Source: Shinella sp032095155
GTDB taxonomy: Bacteria > Pseudomonadota > Alphaproteobacteria > Rhizobiales > Rhizobiaceae
Assembly (NCBI RefSeq): GCF_049199905.1
Contig: NZ_JBLZPK010000057.1
Coordinates: 138,990-202,989 of the forward strand
Direction of reading: 5' to 3'
DNA: 64,000 nt
A program made the position numbers and the translations under genes. The notes beneath the pieces were generated by a model, which was not told where the DNA came from, did not search any database, and saw nothing but the letters and a program-made list of their open reading frames with translations. Below, piece after piece: positions 44,160 through 52,076 of the stretch (position 1 is its first letter; every line of letters begins with the position of its first letter).

Positions 44160-44414
44160 ATGCGCAAATTCCTCATGTCCGCCGTTGTCGCGACCATCGC
44201 AGCGGTATCCTTCGCAGCCCCCTCGCAGGCCGGCGGCTTCTATTTCGGCTTTGGCGGCGGCCATGGCTGGGGTGGCCATCACGGCTGGGGCGGCCACCAT
44301 GGCGGCTATGTCACCCACTACTATGGCCATCGCCGGCATTGCTTCTGGAAGAAGATCAAGCGCTACGATCACTGGGGCAACCTCGTCATCAAGCGCGTGA
44401 AGATCTGCCGTTAA
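44160..44414 (+). CDS. Small secreted Gly/His-rich protein
   Basis: An 84-residue protein. A signal peptide (FLMSAVVATIAAVSFAAPSQA) is followed by a Gly/His/Trp repeat region with GHGWGGHHGWGGHHGG and then a basic tail with two Cys (RHCFWKKIKRYD... and VKICR). AGAGGAGA precedes the ATG. Similar short periplasmic proteins are common in rhizobia but none is characterised to my knowledge. The His-rich stretch could bind metal. A hairpin terminator follows. Confidence 0.8.
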   Translation: MRKFLMSAVVATIAAVSFAAPSQAGGFYFGFGGGHGWGGHHGWGGHHGGYVTHYYGHRRHCFWKKIKRYDHWGNLVIKRVKICR

Positions 44415-44454
44415 GCGGCGGCACCGTCCCGGCTTTCGCCGGAAATCCCGCCTG

Positions 44455-44481
44455 CCCCGGTCGTCCATCGGCCGGGGTTTT
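44455..44481 (+). terminator. Terminator after the Gly/His-rich gene
   Basis: CCCCGGTC, loop GTCCATC, GGCCGGGG (8-bp stem with one T-G pair) followed by four T, about 40 bases after the stop codon. Confidence 0.75.
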
Positions 44482-44542
44482 CCCCATTTTGGGTAACGCA
44501 CGTTTCACAAGCTATTCCTTTTGCACGAAAATCATGCTTATA

Positions 44543-44558
44543 TTGAATGAACGTTCAG
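44543..44558. promoter_or_regulatory. BetI-like operator, copy 1 (Rieske gene)
   Basis: TTGAATGAACGTTCAG: 16-bp palindrome with the perfect core TGAACGTTCA, centred 27 bases upstream of the Rieske oxygenase start codon, overlapping a TATATT -10-like element. The same consensus recurs at 48541-48556 and 54803-54818. Confidence 0.8.
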
Positions 44559-44577
44559 CAAAAGAATAGGGAGCGAC

Positions 44578-45771
44578 ATGAACGAGATGATCCGCGATAT
44601 CAGCATTCCCAACGATTGGGACCGGAGCGGACTTCCCGGCTGGTGTTATCACAGCCCCGCGCTTCTGGAGCTGGAAAAGCAGCATGTCTTCCGCGAGCAC
44701 TGGCAGATCGCCTGCCATGTCTCCGACATTCCCGAGCCAGGCAACTACCTCACCATGGATGTCGTCGGCGAGCGTGCACTTATCTTGCGCGGACAGGACG
44801 GCACGGTGCGCGCCTTCCACAATATCTGCCGCCATCGCGGCTCCCGCCTCGTCGCGGACGAGACGGGGAGCTGCCGCAACGCGCTGGTCTGTCCGTTCCA
44901 CGGCTGGGTCTACAATCTCGACGGCACGCTGCGCGGTGCCGCCCGCCCGCGCAGCTTCCCGCCGCTCGACAAGGACGAGTTCGCGCTGAAATCGCTGGAA
45001 TGCGAGATCTGGCAAGGTTTTGTCTTTATCCGCTTCGCCCCCGGCCCACAGCCCTCCGTCGCTGAGGTGATGAAACCCTTCGAGGCGGAGCTGTCCCATT
45101 ACCGATCGGAAGAGATGATCCCGACCGGCGGCATCTGGACACAGGAAACACCCGTCAACTGGAAGTCCGTGCGCGATGTCGACAACGAGGGCTATCACGT
45201 CGCCATGGCCCATCCGGCGCTGCAGGACCTCTATGGCTCGACCTATTACGACGAGCCCTTCGTCAATGGTCTCTGCCGGTCGTTTGCGACCTACAATCCG
45301 CATGCCGGCCGCCGCTGGAGCGTGCGCAACTACGTCAAGATTTCGCCGGAGAACACGGCGCTGCCGGAGCACCTGCGCAAGGCCTGGATCTATTTCGGCC
45401 TCTTCCCGAACTGCGTCATCGCGGTCACGCCCGAAACCATTCAGTTCTATCAGGAATTCCCCGTCGCCATCGGCAAGACCATGCTGCGCGGCGGCATCTA
45501 CCGTCACCGCGAGGAAGATCGCGCCCATCGGCTCGCCCGCTACCTCGCCTTCCGCATCGATCGCGACACCCAGGCCGAAGACGTGCAGCTCACCGTCTGG
45601 TCGAATGAGGCGATGACATCGAATGCCTTCGCCGGCTTCTACCTCTCCGACCTCGAATATGGCGTGCGCACCCATCACGACCACCTGCGCAAGGTGCTGC
45701 CGGTGATGACGCTGAAGGACGCACCGGACGAGAAGGCGATGGCGGAGGCCAATAGCAGCCTCAAAAACTGA
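44578..45771 (+). CDS. Rieske non-haem iron oxygenase, alpha subunit
   Basis: A 397-residue ring-hydroxylating-type oxygenase. The Rieske [2Fe-2S] ligands are C84 and H86 in CRHRGS and C105 and H108 in CPFHGW. The mononuclear iron ligands are H207 and H212 in NEGYHVAMAH. The residue three before H207, which bridges the two metal centres and is Asp in most of the family, is Glu204; Glu at this position is known from the carnitine oxygenase CntA. That, with the BetI-like operator and the amine-type transporter, suggests an N-demethylase or monooxygenase for a quaternary amine. No reductase gene is visible in the window. AGGGAG precedes the ATG. Confidence 0.9.
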   Translation: MNEMIRDISIPNDWDRSGLPGWCYHSPALLELEKQHVFREHWQIACHVSDIPEPGNYLTMDVVGERALILRGQDGTVRAFHNICRHRGSRLVADETGSCRNALVCPFHGWVYNLDGTLRGAARPRSFPPLDKDEFALKSLECEIWQGFVFIRFAPGPQPSVAEVMKPFEAELSHYRSEEMIPTGGIWTQETPVNWKSVRDVDNEGYHVAMAHPALQDLYGSTYYDEPFVNGLCRSFATYNPHAGRRWSVRNYVKISPENTALPEHLRKAWIYFGLFPNCVIAVTPETIQFYQEFPVAIGKTMLRGGIYRHREEDRAHRLARYLAFRIDRDTQAEDVQLTVWSNEAMTSNAFAGFYLSDLEYGVRTHHDHLRKVLPVMTLKDAPDEKAMAEANSSLKN

Positions 45772-45778
45772 GCAGGCC

Positions 45779-46849
45779 TTATGAAGGACGCGGCTTCGGC
45801 AGCGGCACGTCCTTCACCGTTTCGTCCACCCATGTCTTGATGGTGTGGACCTGCTCGGCGATCCGGTCCTTCAGATAGGTTTCCTGCCCCGGCAGGCCCA
45901 TCGGATAGAGCGCGTCGCGGCTCGCCTCATAGGCTGCCGCCTTGTCGGTGCACAGACGGAGGCGCATGTCCTCCGGCACCGCGCCGACCTTGTTCTGGAG
46001 ACCCTCGACAGGCCCCGCACCGCTCGGCAGACGGCCATCGAAGGCCTGCGTCAGATATTGCGCCGAGCGTTCGTTGCGCTCGCGCTCCGTCGTGGCGCCG
46101 AGAATGACCACCATCATGCGCCGGCCGCCGCGCGTCGCGAGCCCGACGATGTTGCGCCCGGAGGCACAGATGAAGCCGGTCTTCATGCCGATGGTGCCGC
46201 TGAAGCGGGTCAGGAGCAGATTGTTGGACTTGATCTCCTTGCCGTCGATCGTGACGGCGGAGGCCTGGAAGAAGCGGCGGTAGCCGGGAAACGAACGATC
46301 CACTTCCAGGCCGAGGATCGCGAGATCCCGCGCTGTCGTATAGTTCGCCTTGTCGGACAGGCCGTTCGGATTGGAAAAATGCGTGCCGGTCAGCCCGAGG
46401 CGCTCGGCCGTCTTGTTCATCCGCGCGACGAACGACGCCTGATCGGTCGCCACGGCTTCGGCAAGTGCAACAGCGACGTCATTGGCGGAGGCGGTGATAA
46501 CGGCATAGAGCGCGTCTTCCAGCGTCATCGCCCGCCCGAGCGTCAGGCCGGACTCGAGAAACGCCTGCTTCGTCGCATTGCGGGTCATCGTCACATGCGT
46601 CGACATGGTGACTTCGCCGGCTTTCAGCGCCTCGAACACGACCAGCGCCGTCATCAGCTTGGTCGTGGAGGCCGGATACCATGGCGCGCCCGCATCTTCC
46701 TGATAGAGCACCTGGCGGCTGTCGGCATCGACGACCAGCACAGGCGTGGCAAGGGCCGACGCGCCGGTAAAAAGCGGCGCCAGCGCGAAAAGCGATGCGA
46801 AAAGGGCCTGTCTCCTCCACGGCCGTTCTGCTGTTGTGTCGTTGCTCAT
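45779..46849 (-). CDS. D-alanyl-D-alanine carboxypeptidase (penicillin-binding protein)
   Basis: A 356-residue peptidoglycan enzyme with a signal peptide (FASLFALAPLFTGASALA). The three serine-DD-peptidase motifs are present: SXXK as ASTTKLMTA, SXN as ITASANDVAVA, and KTG as IGMKTGFICASG. It removes the terminal D-Ala from stem peptides in the periplasm. I used the ATG at 46849 because GGAG lies 7 bases ahead of it; one at 46855 is too close to that site. It ends 7 bases from the convergent Rieske gene and separates it from the rest of the amine cluster, with no functional link to it. Confidence 0.92.
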   Translation of the reverse strand: MSNDTTAERPWRRQALFASLFALAPLFTGASALATPVLVVDADSRQVLYQEDAGAPWYPASTTKLMTALVVFEALKAGEVTMSTHVTMTRNATKQAFLESGLTLGRAMTLEDALYAVITASANDVAVALAEAVATDQASFVARMNKTAERLGLTGTHFSNPNGLSDKANYTTARDLAILGLEVDRSFPGYRRFFQASAVTIDGKEIKSNNLLLTRFSGTIGMKTGFICASGRNIVGLATRGGRRMMVVILGATTERERNERSAQYLTQAFDGRLPSGAGPVEGLQNKVGAVPEDMRLRLCTDKAAAYEASRDALYPMGLPGQETYLKDRIAEQVHTIKTWVDETVKDVPLPKPRPS

Positions 46850-46973
46850 ATCCATTCTCCGAAGAAGCAGCCCTAATGCCATCATGGGCCGCGTGAGCGC
46901 AAGCTTTTGCTGCGATCGGGAGCCGGGTCGGCCTGTCGCTCCTCCTGCGCCGAATGCACACTGAAAGGCACAT

Positions 46974-47001
46974 AAAAAAGAGGCCCGCTTTCGCGAGCCT
47001 C
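46974..47001 (-). terminator. Terminator of the aminotransferase gene
   Basis: On the minus strand GAGGCTCGC, loop GAAA, GCGGGCCTC then six T: a 9-bp stem with one T-G pair and a stable tetraloop, 50 bases after the aminotransferase stop codon. Confidence 0.85.
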
Positions 47002-47050
47002 AAATGTTTGGACCGGGGAATGGTCGTTCCAAACAAGCTTTTTGAAGGAC

Positions 47051-48466
47051 TTAGCCCTTCCAGAGTCCCTCGCGAACGAGGTCGTCCATGGTGAGTTCGA
47101 TGCCCTTGCGCAGGATCGCGGTCATGTCGTCGATCTGCGAAAGCGAGATGGTGAGCGGCGGCGACATCACGCACATGTTAATAAGCGGGCGCACCAGAAG
47201 GCCGAGTTCCTGGCAATGCTTGTCGATGCGCTTGCCGACTTCCAGATCGAGCGTCAGCGGATTGTTGCTGACGCGATCGGCGACGCATTCGACGCAGGCC
47301 ATCAGCCCCAGCCCGCGCACCTCGCCGACCAGCGGCAGCTCTTCCAGCGCCTTCAGGCCTGCCTGGAAATGATCCGAGACCGCCCGCGTATGCGCCAGCA
47401 GTCCACCTTCGAGAATATCGAGGTTCTTCAGCGCCACTGCGCAGCCGACCGGGTGGCTGGAATAGGTGAGTCCATGCGCGAACATCGCCTCCGAATGGTT
47501 CGAGCGGCGCAGTTCCTCGAACAGCCGCCCCGCGATCATCACCCCGCCGAGCGGAAAGTACCCTGACGTGACACCCTTGGCGAAGGTGATCATGTCGGGC
47601 TCGATGTCGAAAACATCCTTCGCGGCGAAGACATGCCCGAGCCGGCCGAAGGCCGTCACCACCTCGTCGGCGATGAAGAGGATATCGTTGGCGCGGCAGA
47701 GGGCATGCATGCGCTTGAGATAACCCGGCGGCGGCACGATGACGCCGCCGGAGGCCATGACGGGTTCGGCGATGAAGGCACCGATGTTTTCCGCGCCCTT
47801 CGCCTTGATGACTTGGCGGAATTCCTCGACGAGGAAATCGCAGAAGGCATCGATGCTCATGCCGTCGGGCCGGCGGAAGGGGTTCGGGCAGGAGAGTTTC
47901 ACCACCAGCTCTGAGGCGCTATCCATCCAGTCATGGTCGCGCGGCCGGCCGTTGAGCGAGGCGGAGAGATAGGTCGAGCCGTGATAGCCGCCCTGCCGGG
48001 AGACGATCAGCTTCTTCTCTGGCCGGCCCTTCACATTGTTGGCGAACTGCATGAAGCGCAGCGCCGTCTCGACCGCCGAGGAACCACCCGTCGTATAGAA
48101 AACGTGGTCAACGCCATCAGGTGCATGACCGGCGAGGCGCGCCGAAAGCACGGCGGACGGCGTGTTGGTCGTGTACCAGGGCGAGTTATAGGAGAGCTCC
48201 ATGGCCTGCGAGGCCATCACGTCGGCAAGCTCCCTGTTGCGATGCCCGACATTGACGCACCACATGCCGGCAGGGCCGTCGATCAGTTTGCGCCCAGCCG
48301 CATCCGTCACATAGATGCCCTCGCCCGACAGGATGCGCCCGCGCGCCTCCGCGCCGATGGAGCCGGAAACCGGCCAGGGCTGCACGAGATGCTGCTCGGC
48401 AAGCCGGGTCAAATCGTCGGCCATCTCTTCGGCCGGTTCGTTCACCGTCTTCGGAATTGCCGCCAT
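47051..48466 (-). CDS. Class III PLP-dependent aminotransferase
   Basis: A 471-residue omega-amino-acid aminotransferase-like enzyme. Marks are AAGRKLIDGPAGMWCVNVGH near the N-terminus, FYTTGGSSAVETALR, the cofactor Asp in LFIADEVVTAFGRLG, and the Schiff-base lysine in ITFAKGVTSGYFPLGG. Such enzymes move the amino group of omega-amino acids or diamines to pyruvate or 2-oxoglutarate. The ATG at 48466 has GGAGAGGGA just upstream. It is divergent from the ABC transporter operon, with BetI-like operator copy 2 between, so it belongs to the same regulon and may deaminate the demethylated amine. Confidence 0.9.
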   Translation of the reverse strand: MAAIPKTVNEPAEEMADDLTRLAEQHLVQPWPVSGSIGAEARGRILSGEGIYVTDAAGRKLIDGPAGMWCVNVGHRNRELADVMASQAMELSYNSPWYTTNTPSAVLSARLAGHAPDGVDHVFYTTGGSSAVETALRFMQFANNVKGRPEKKLIVSRQGGYHGSTYLSASLNGRPRDHDWMDSASELVVKLSCPNPFRRPDGMSIDAFCDFLVEEFRQVIKAKGAENIGAFIAEPVMASGGVIVPPPGYLKRMHALCRANDILFIADEVVTAFGRLGHVFAAKDVFDIEPDMITFAKGVTSGYFPLGGVMIAGRLFEELRRSNHSEAMFAHGLTYSSHPVGCAVALKNLDILEGGLLAHTRAVSDHFQAGLKALEELPLVGEVRGLGLMACVECVADRVSNNPLTLDLEVGKRIDKHCQELGLLVRPLINMCVMSPPLTISLSQIDDMTAILRKGIELTMDDLVREGLWKG

Positions 48467-48540
48467 GTCCCTCTCCATCGATAATTTGCGAAAAGAATCT
48501 GCGATCAACAATATGAAAGATCTCAGATTTCCCGATCATA

Positions 48541-48556
48541 TTGAATGTTCGTTCAA
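48541..48556. promoter_or_regulatory. BetI-like operator, copy 2 (aminotransferase / ABC transporter)
   Basis: TTGAATGTTCGTTCAA, a 16-bp palindrome in the divergent region, centred 82 bases from the aminotransferase start and about 153 bases from the ABC permease start. It is embedded in a longer imperfect symmetry reaching ATATT on the left and CAATATT on the right. Confidence 0.8.
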
Positions 48557-48701
48557 TCAATATTGCAGAAACAGGGCTTGATTTCAACGGGGATTTAGGC
48601 GCATGTTTCGTTTCGGGAACAACGAAGCCGAAAAGGCGACCGCCAATGGGAATGGGAAAACTCACCCTTTATGAAAGTTGTCGCCACGGGAGCCTTGCCC
48701 G

Positions 48702-49619
48702 ATGACGACGGCGGCATTCGGACCGATCGCTGACACGCCCGCGCCCTCCCGGCGCCGGGCCTGGATGCGGAGCGAAGAGGCCCGTGGCCTCGCCATGATC
48801 TCGCCAACCTTTCTCTATGCGCTGGCGCTGCTCTTCCTCCCGGTCCTTATCGTCATCGCCTACAGTTTCTGGACCCAGAACTATCTCGAGATCGACCGCA
48901 CCTTCACGCTGGAAAATTACCGGCAGGCGCTGACGGAACCGATCTACCGCGACCTCTTCGTCCGCTCTCTGTGGATATCGCTGACGGTCAGCGTCGTGAC
49001 CGTCGTCTTCTCCTATCCGGTCGCCTGGTTCGTTTCCTTCCACGGCGGCGTGCACAAGAACCTCTGGCTCTTCCTCATCACCGTGCCCTGCTGGACGAGC
49101 TACCTGCTGCGCGTCATGTCGTGGAAGGTCATTCTGGGCTATGGCGGCGTGATGAACACCGGCCTCATCTCGATGGGCCTCATCGACAAGCCGGTGACCT
49201 CGCTGCTCTACAATTCCAACGCCGTCGTCATCACGCTGGTGCATAGCTGGGCGGCCTTCGCCATCCTGCCGATCTACGTCTCGCTGCAGAAGGTCGACCG
49301 CACGCTGATCGAGGCGGCGCGCGATCTCGGCGACAGCAGGATCAAGGCCTTCTTCCGCATCACCCTGCCGCTCTCGCTGCCCGGCGTCATCTCCGCCTTT
49401 CTGATCGTCATGATCCCGACCGTCGGCGATTACGTGACGCCGCGCCTCGTCGGCGGCAAGGACGGCGTGATGATCGCGACCGCCATCCAGGCGCAATTCG
49501 GCAAGGGCGCCAACTGGCCGCTGGGTGCTGCCCTGTCGGTGACGACCATGGTGCTCGTCTCGCTCTCGGCTGCGGCGATCGTACTCGCGCTGAAATTCGC
49601 CATCCGGAGGATCAAATGA
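48702..49619 (+). CDS. ABC transporter permease, PotH/PotB-like
   Basis: A 305-residue inner-membrane subunit with six membrane segments, the first near LALLFLPVLIVIAYSFW. The EAA-type loop that docks the ATPase is EAARDLGDSRIKAFFRITLPLSLPG (shown by its core EAARDLGDS). It belongs to the spermidine/putrescine-type importers. It is the first gene of the permease-permease-ATPase operon and its stop overlaps the next start (ATGA). The ATG at 48702 is the best start; about 230 bases before it hold operator copy 2 and no convincing gene. Confidence 0.92.
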   Translation: MTTAAFGPIADTPAPSRRRAWMRSEEARGLAMISPTFLYALALLFLPVLIVIAYSFWTQNYLEIDRTFTLENYRQALTEPIYRDLFVRSLWISLTVSVVTVVFSYPVAWFVSFHGGVHKNLWLFLITVPCWTSYLLRVMSWKVILGYGGVMNTGLISMGLIDKPVTSLLYNSNAVVITLVHSWAAFAILPIYVSLQKVDRTLIEAARDLGDSRIKAFFRITLPLSLPGVISAFLIVMIPTVGDYVTPRLVGGKDGVMIATAIQAQFGKGANWPLGAALSVTTMVLVSLSAAAIVLALKFAIRRIK

Positions 49620-50440
49620 ACCTCCTCACCCAGCGCCTGCGCTTCATTCCGTTCCTGCCCATCTATGTGGCGCTCTATTTCCTGTTCCTCTACCTGCCTA
49701 TCCTGCTGTTGCCGATCTTCTCCTTCAACAATGCGGCCACCACCACCTTCCCGCTCGCCGGCTTCACGACCAAATGGTACGCCTCACTCTCCGGCAACTC
49801 GGTGATGCTGGAGGCGGCCTGGAACAGCCTGATCGTCGGCCTGTCCGTCTCGCTGCTATCGACCATTCTCGGCATCTGCGCGGCCCGCGCCATCACGCGC
49901 TATCGTTTCCGTGGTCAGCGCGCCGCCGCCGGCCTCATCATGGCGCCGCTCTTCCTGCCGGAGATCATCGTCGCCGTCTCGCTCCTGATGATCGTGCTGG
50001 CGATGGGTGTGGAACTCTCGCTCGTCACCGTCATCCTCGGCCAGACGGTGTTCTGCGTGCCCTATGCCATGTCGGTGCTGGTCTCGGGCTTCGAAGGCTT
50101 CGATCGGAGCCTCGAGGAAGCGTCCTACGATCTCGGCGAAACCGCCATCGGCACCTTCCGCCGCGTGACGCTGCCGGTGGTGGCACCCGCCATCGTCTCC
50201 AGCCTGCTCGTCACCTTCACCATCTCGCTCGACGAGTTCATCCTCGCCTTCTTCCTGTCCGGCACCGAGCCGACGCTGCCGGTCTATATCTGGGGCCAGC
50301 TGCGCTTTGCCGCGAAGTTGCCGGGTGTGCTGGCGCTCGGCACCATCATGCTCGTCGCCTCCGTCCTGATGCTCACCCTCGCCGAAATCCTGCGCCGCCG
50401 TGCCGAACGCCGCACGCAGCTGGCACATGCCCTGCCCTAG
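49616..50440 (+). CDS. ABC transporter permease, PotI/PotC-like
   Basis: A 274-residue second permease of the importer, with six membrane segments (starting YVALYFLFLYLPILLLPIF) and the EAA-loop core EEASYDLGETAIGTFRRVTLP. It pairs with the PotH-like protein to form the channel. Start overlaps the upstream stop as ATGA, showing translational coupling. The next gene begins 8 bases on, with its AGGAG overlapping this stop codon. Confidence 0.92.
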   Translation: MNLLTQRLRFIPFLPIYVALYFLFLYLPILLLPIFSFNNAATTTFPLAGFTTKWYASLSGNSVMLEAAWNSLIVGLSVSLLSTILGICAARAITRYRFRGQRAAAGLIMAPLFLPEIIVAVSLLMIVLAMGVELSLVTVILGQTVFCVPYAMSVLVSGFEGFDRSLEEASYDLGETAIGTFRRVTLPVVAPAIVSSLLVTFTISLDEFILAFFLSGTEPTLPVYIWGQLRFAAKLPGVLALGTIMLVASVLMLTLAEILRRRAERRTQLAHALP

Positions 50441-50448
50441 GAGTTCTT

Positions 50449-51558
50449 ATGAGCGACCGCGCGATGATCCAGATCGAAAACGTGTCGAAATTCTACGGCA
50501 TCTACAAGGCGCTCGACGATGTCTCGCTGTCGATTGCCGAAGGCGAATTCTTCTCCCTGCTCGGTCCTTCCGGCTGCGGCAAGACCACGCTTCTCCGCTC
50601 CATCGCCGGCTTCGAAAATCCGACGGCCGGCGAGATTTACATTGACGGCGTACCCTCGCTGGCTTTGCCGCCAAACAAGCGGCCGACCAACATGGTCTTC
50701 CAGAGCTACGCCATTTTCCCGCATCTCGATGTTGCGGAAAATGTCGCCTACGGCCTGAAACGGCTCAAGCTCTCGCCTGAGGAGGAGAAGAAACGCGTCG
50801 GCGATGCGCTCGACATGGTGCGCCTCTCCGGCCTCGGCCAGCGCAAGGCGCATGAACTCTCCGGCGGCCAGCGCCAGCGCGTAGCGCTCGCCCGTGCCCT
50901 TGTCATGCGCCCGAAGGTGCTGCTGCTCGACGAGCCGTTGTCGGCCCTCGACAAGAAGCTGCGCGAGGAAATGCAGGTGGAGCTGCGCACCCTGCAAAAG
51001 GCCGTCGGCATCACCTTCATCCTCGTGACGCACGACCAGTACGAGGCCCTCGCCCTCTCCGACCGCATCGCCGTGATGTTCGGCGGGCGCATTGCGCAGA
51101 TCGCCAGCCCGAAGGAAATCTACCAGCGCCCGCGCACGCGAAAGGTCGCGGACTTCCTCGGCGGCATGAATTTCGTGAAGGCCAGGGTGCTCGGCGAACA
51201 GGGCAACGCCGTCTCCATCGATGCCGCCCGCTTCGGTGCCGTGCAGCTGGAAAAGCCGCAGGGTTTTGCCGCCAGCAACGGCCATGTCACCGTCGGTATT
51301 CGCCCAGAGCGCCTGCGGCTCCTGTGGGACGACGACCGCGCGCCGCACGAGCTTGCCGGCCGCATCGAAAACCGCGCCTATTTCGGTGAGGTCACCCATC
51401 TGACGGTTGGCGTCGACGGGCTGGAGCAGCCACTGTCCATGGTCGAAACGAACAATTTCGGCGCAGACGACCTGCCGATCGGCGCCGAGATTCGCCTTGC
51501 CTACGATCCAGATGCCTTCGTGCTGCTGGCCGAGGATCCGCCGGTCATGCGCATCTAG
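50449..51558 (+). CDS. ABC transporter ATP-binding protein, PotG/PotA-like
   Basis: A 369-residue ATPase. Walker A is GPSGCGKTT (about residues 40-48), the signature is ELSGGQRQRVALARAL, Walker B is VLLLDEPLSALD, and the switch His is in LVTHDQYEALAL. The C-terminal TOBE domain carries VTVGIRPERLRLL. It energises the polyamine/amine-type importer. The periplasmic binding protein of the system is encoded on the other strand at 52077-53159. Confidence 0.94.
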   Translation: MSDRAMIQIENVSKFYGIYKALDDVSLSIAEGEFFSLLGPSGCGKTTLLRSIAGFENPTAGEIYIDGVPSLALPPNKRPTNMVFQSYAIFPHLDVAENVAYGLKRLKLSPEEEKKRVGDALDMVRLSGLGQRKAHELSGGQRQRVALARALVMRPKVLLLDEPLSALDKKLREEMQVELRTLQKAVGITFILVTHDQYEALALSDRIAVMFGGRIAQIASPKEIYQRPRTRKVADFLGGMNFVKARVLGEQGNAVSIDAARFGAVQLEKPQGFAASNGHVTVGIRPERLRLLWDDDRAPHELAGRIENRAYFGEVTHLTVGVDGLEQPLSMVETNNFGADDLPIGAEIRLAYDPDAFVLLAEDPPVMRI

Positions 51559-51667
51559 ATCATTTCCGCTTTTCTTCGAATCGCGAAAATGCTCCATCCC
51601 TTTGTTTTTACGCAATTCCGGACGCAAAACCGCTGCGCACTTTTGCTGGAATTGCTCTAGAAAAGCA

Positions 51668-51691
51668 AAACTCCCGGCGGGCCGGGAGTTT
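51668..51691. terminator. Bidirectional terminator after the ABC operon
   Basis: AAACTCCCGGC and GCCGGGAGTTT form a perfect 11-bp inverted repeat with A and T tracts at both ends, between the ABC ATPase gene and the convergent 63-codon gene. Confidence 0.8.
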
Positions 51692-51723
51692 CAGGCGATC
51701 CCTATGATTTGCGTGAAAATCGC

Positions 51724-51915
51724 TTACTTACCGGAAAATTCGAAGGTCGCCGGCGCAGAGCCTGCCGGCAAACCGAGGCGCACACGCTGCCCATCGGACC
51801 AGCTCTGCGCATGGGTCTGCATCTTGAAAGATCGTTGTAATTCCACGCCGTTTTCCATGACGACGACGATCCAGTCGTCCTTGTCCGGAATGAGCGTTAC
51901 AGAGTTTGGCTGCAT
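51724..51915 (-). CDS. Hypothetical 63-residue protein
   Basis: A short reading frame starting MQPNSVTLIPDKDDWIVVVM with a purine-rich GGGGGCGG before the ATG. The product looks soluble, with alternating strands (VELQRSFKMQTHAQSWSDG, RVRLGL). I do not recognise a family. It has its own terminator downstream (51668-51691) and lies between the two halves of the ABC transporter, with about 160 bases before the binding-protein gene that contain nothing else I can name. Confidence 0.6.
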   Translation of the reverse strand: MQPNSVTLIPDKDDWIVVVMENGVELQRSFKMQTHAQSWSDGQRVRLGLPAGSAPATFEFSGK

Positions 51916-52076
51916 AGCCGCCCCCTTTCGTTCACTGGGGCGGAAGCTCCTTAACTTTCGGCGGTGGCGCCCGTTTTCATTGCCACCGATACCGCCATGA
52001 TACGCGATTTCCGATGAATGTCGAATGAACCCTTGGTGAACCCCGCCCCGGCGGGGCAAGGTTCGGCAAGCGGGCG

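Noticed and set aside
47005..47035. Inverted repeat TGTTTGGA...TCCAAACA after the aminotransferase gene
   Set aside because: Lies inside the transcript just before the stronger terminator at 46974-47001; the 15-base loop makes a separate function unlikely.
48603..48674. A 23-codon reading frame upstream of the ABC permease (MFRFGNNEAEK...)
   Set aside because: GGGGA stands before its ATG, but it has no biased composition, no hairpin to act as an attenuator and no family; not enough to call a gene.
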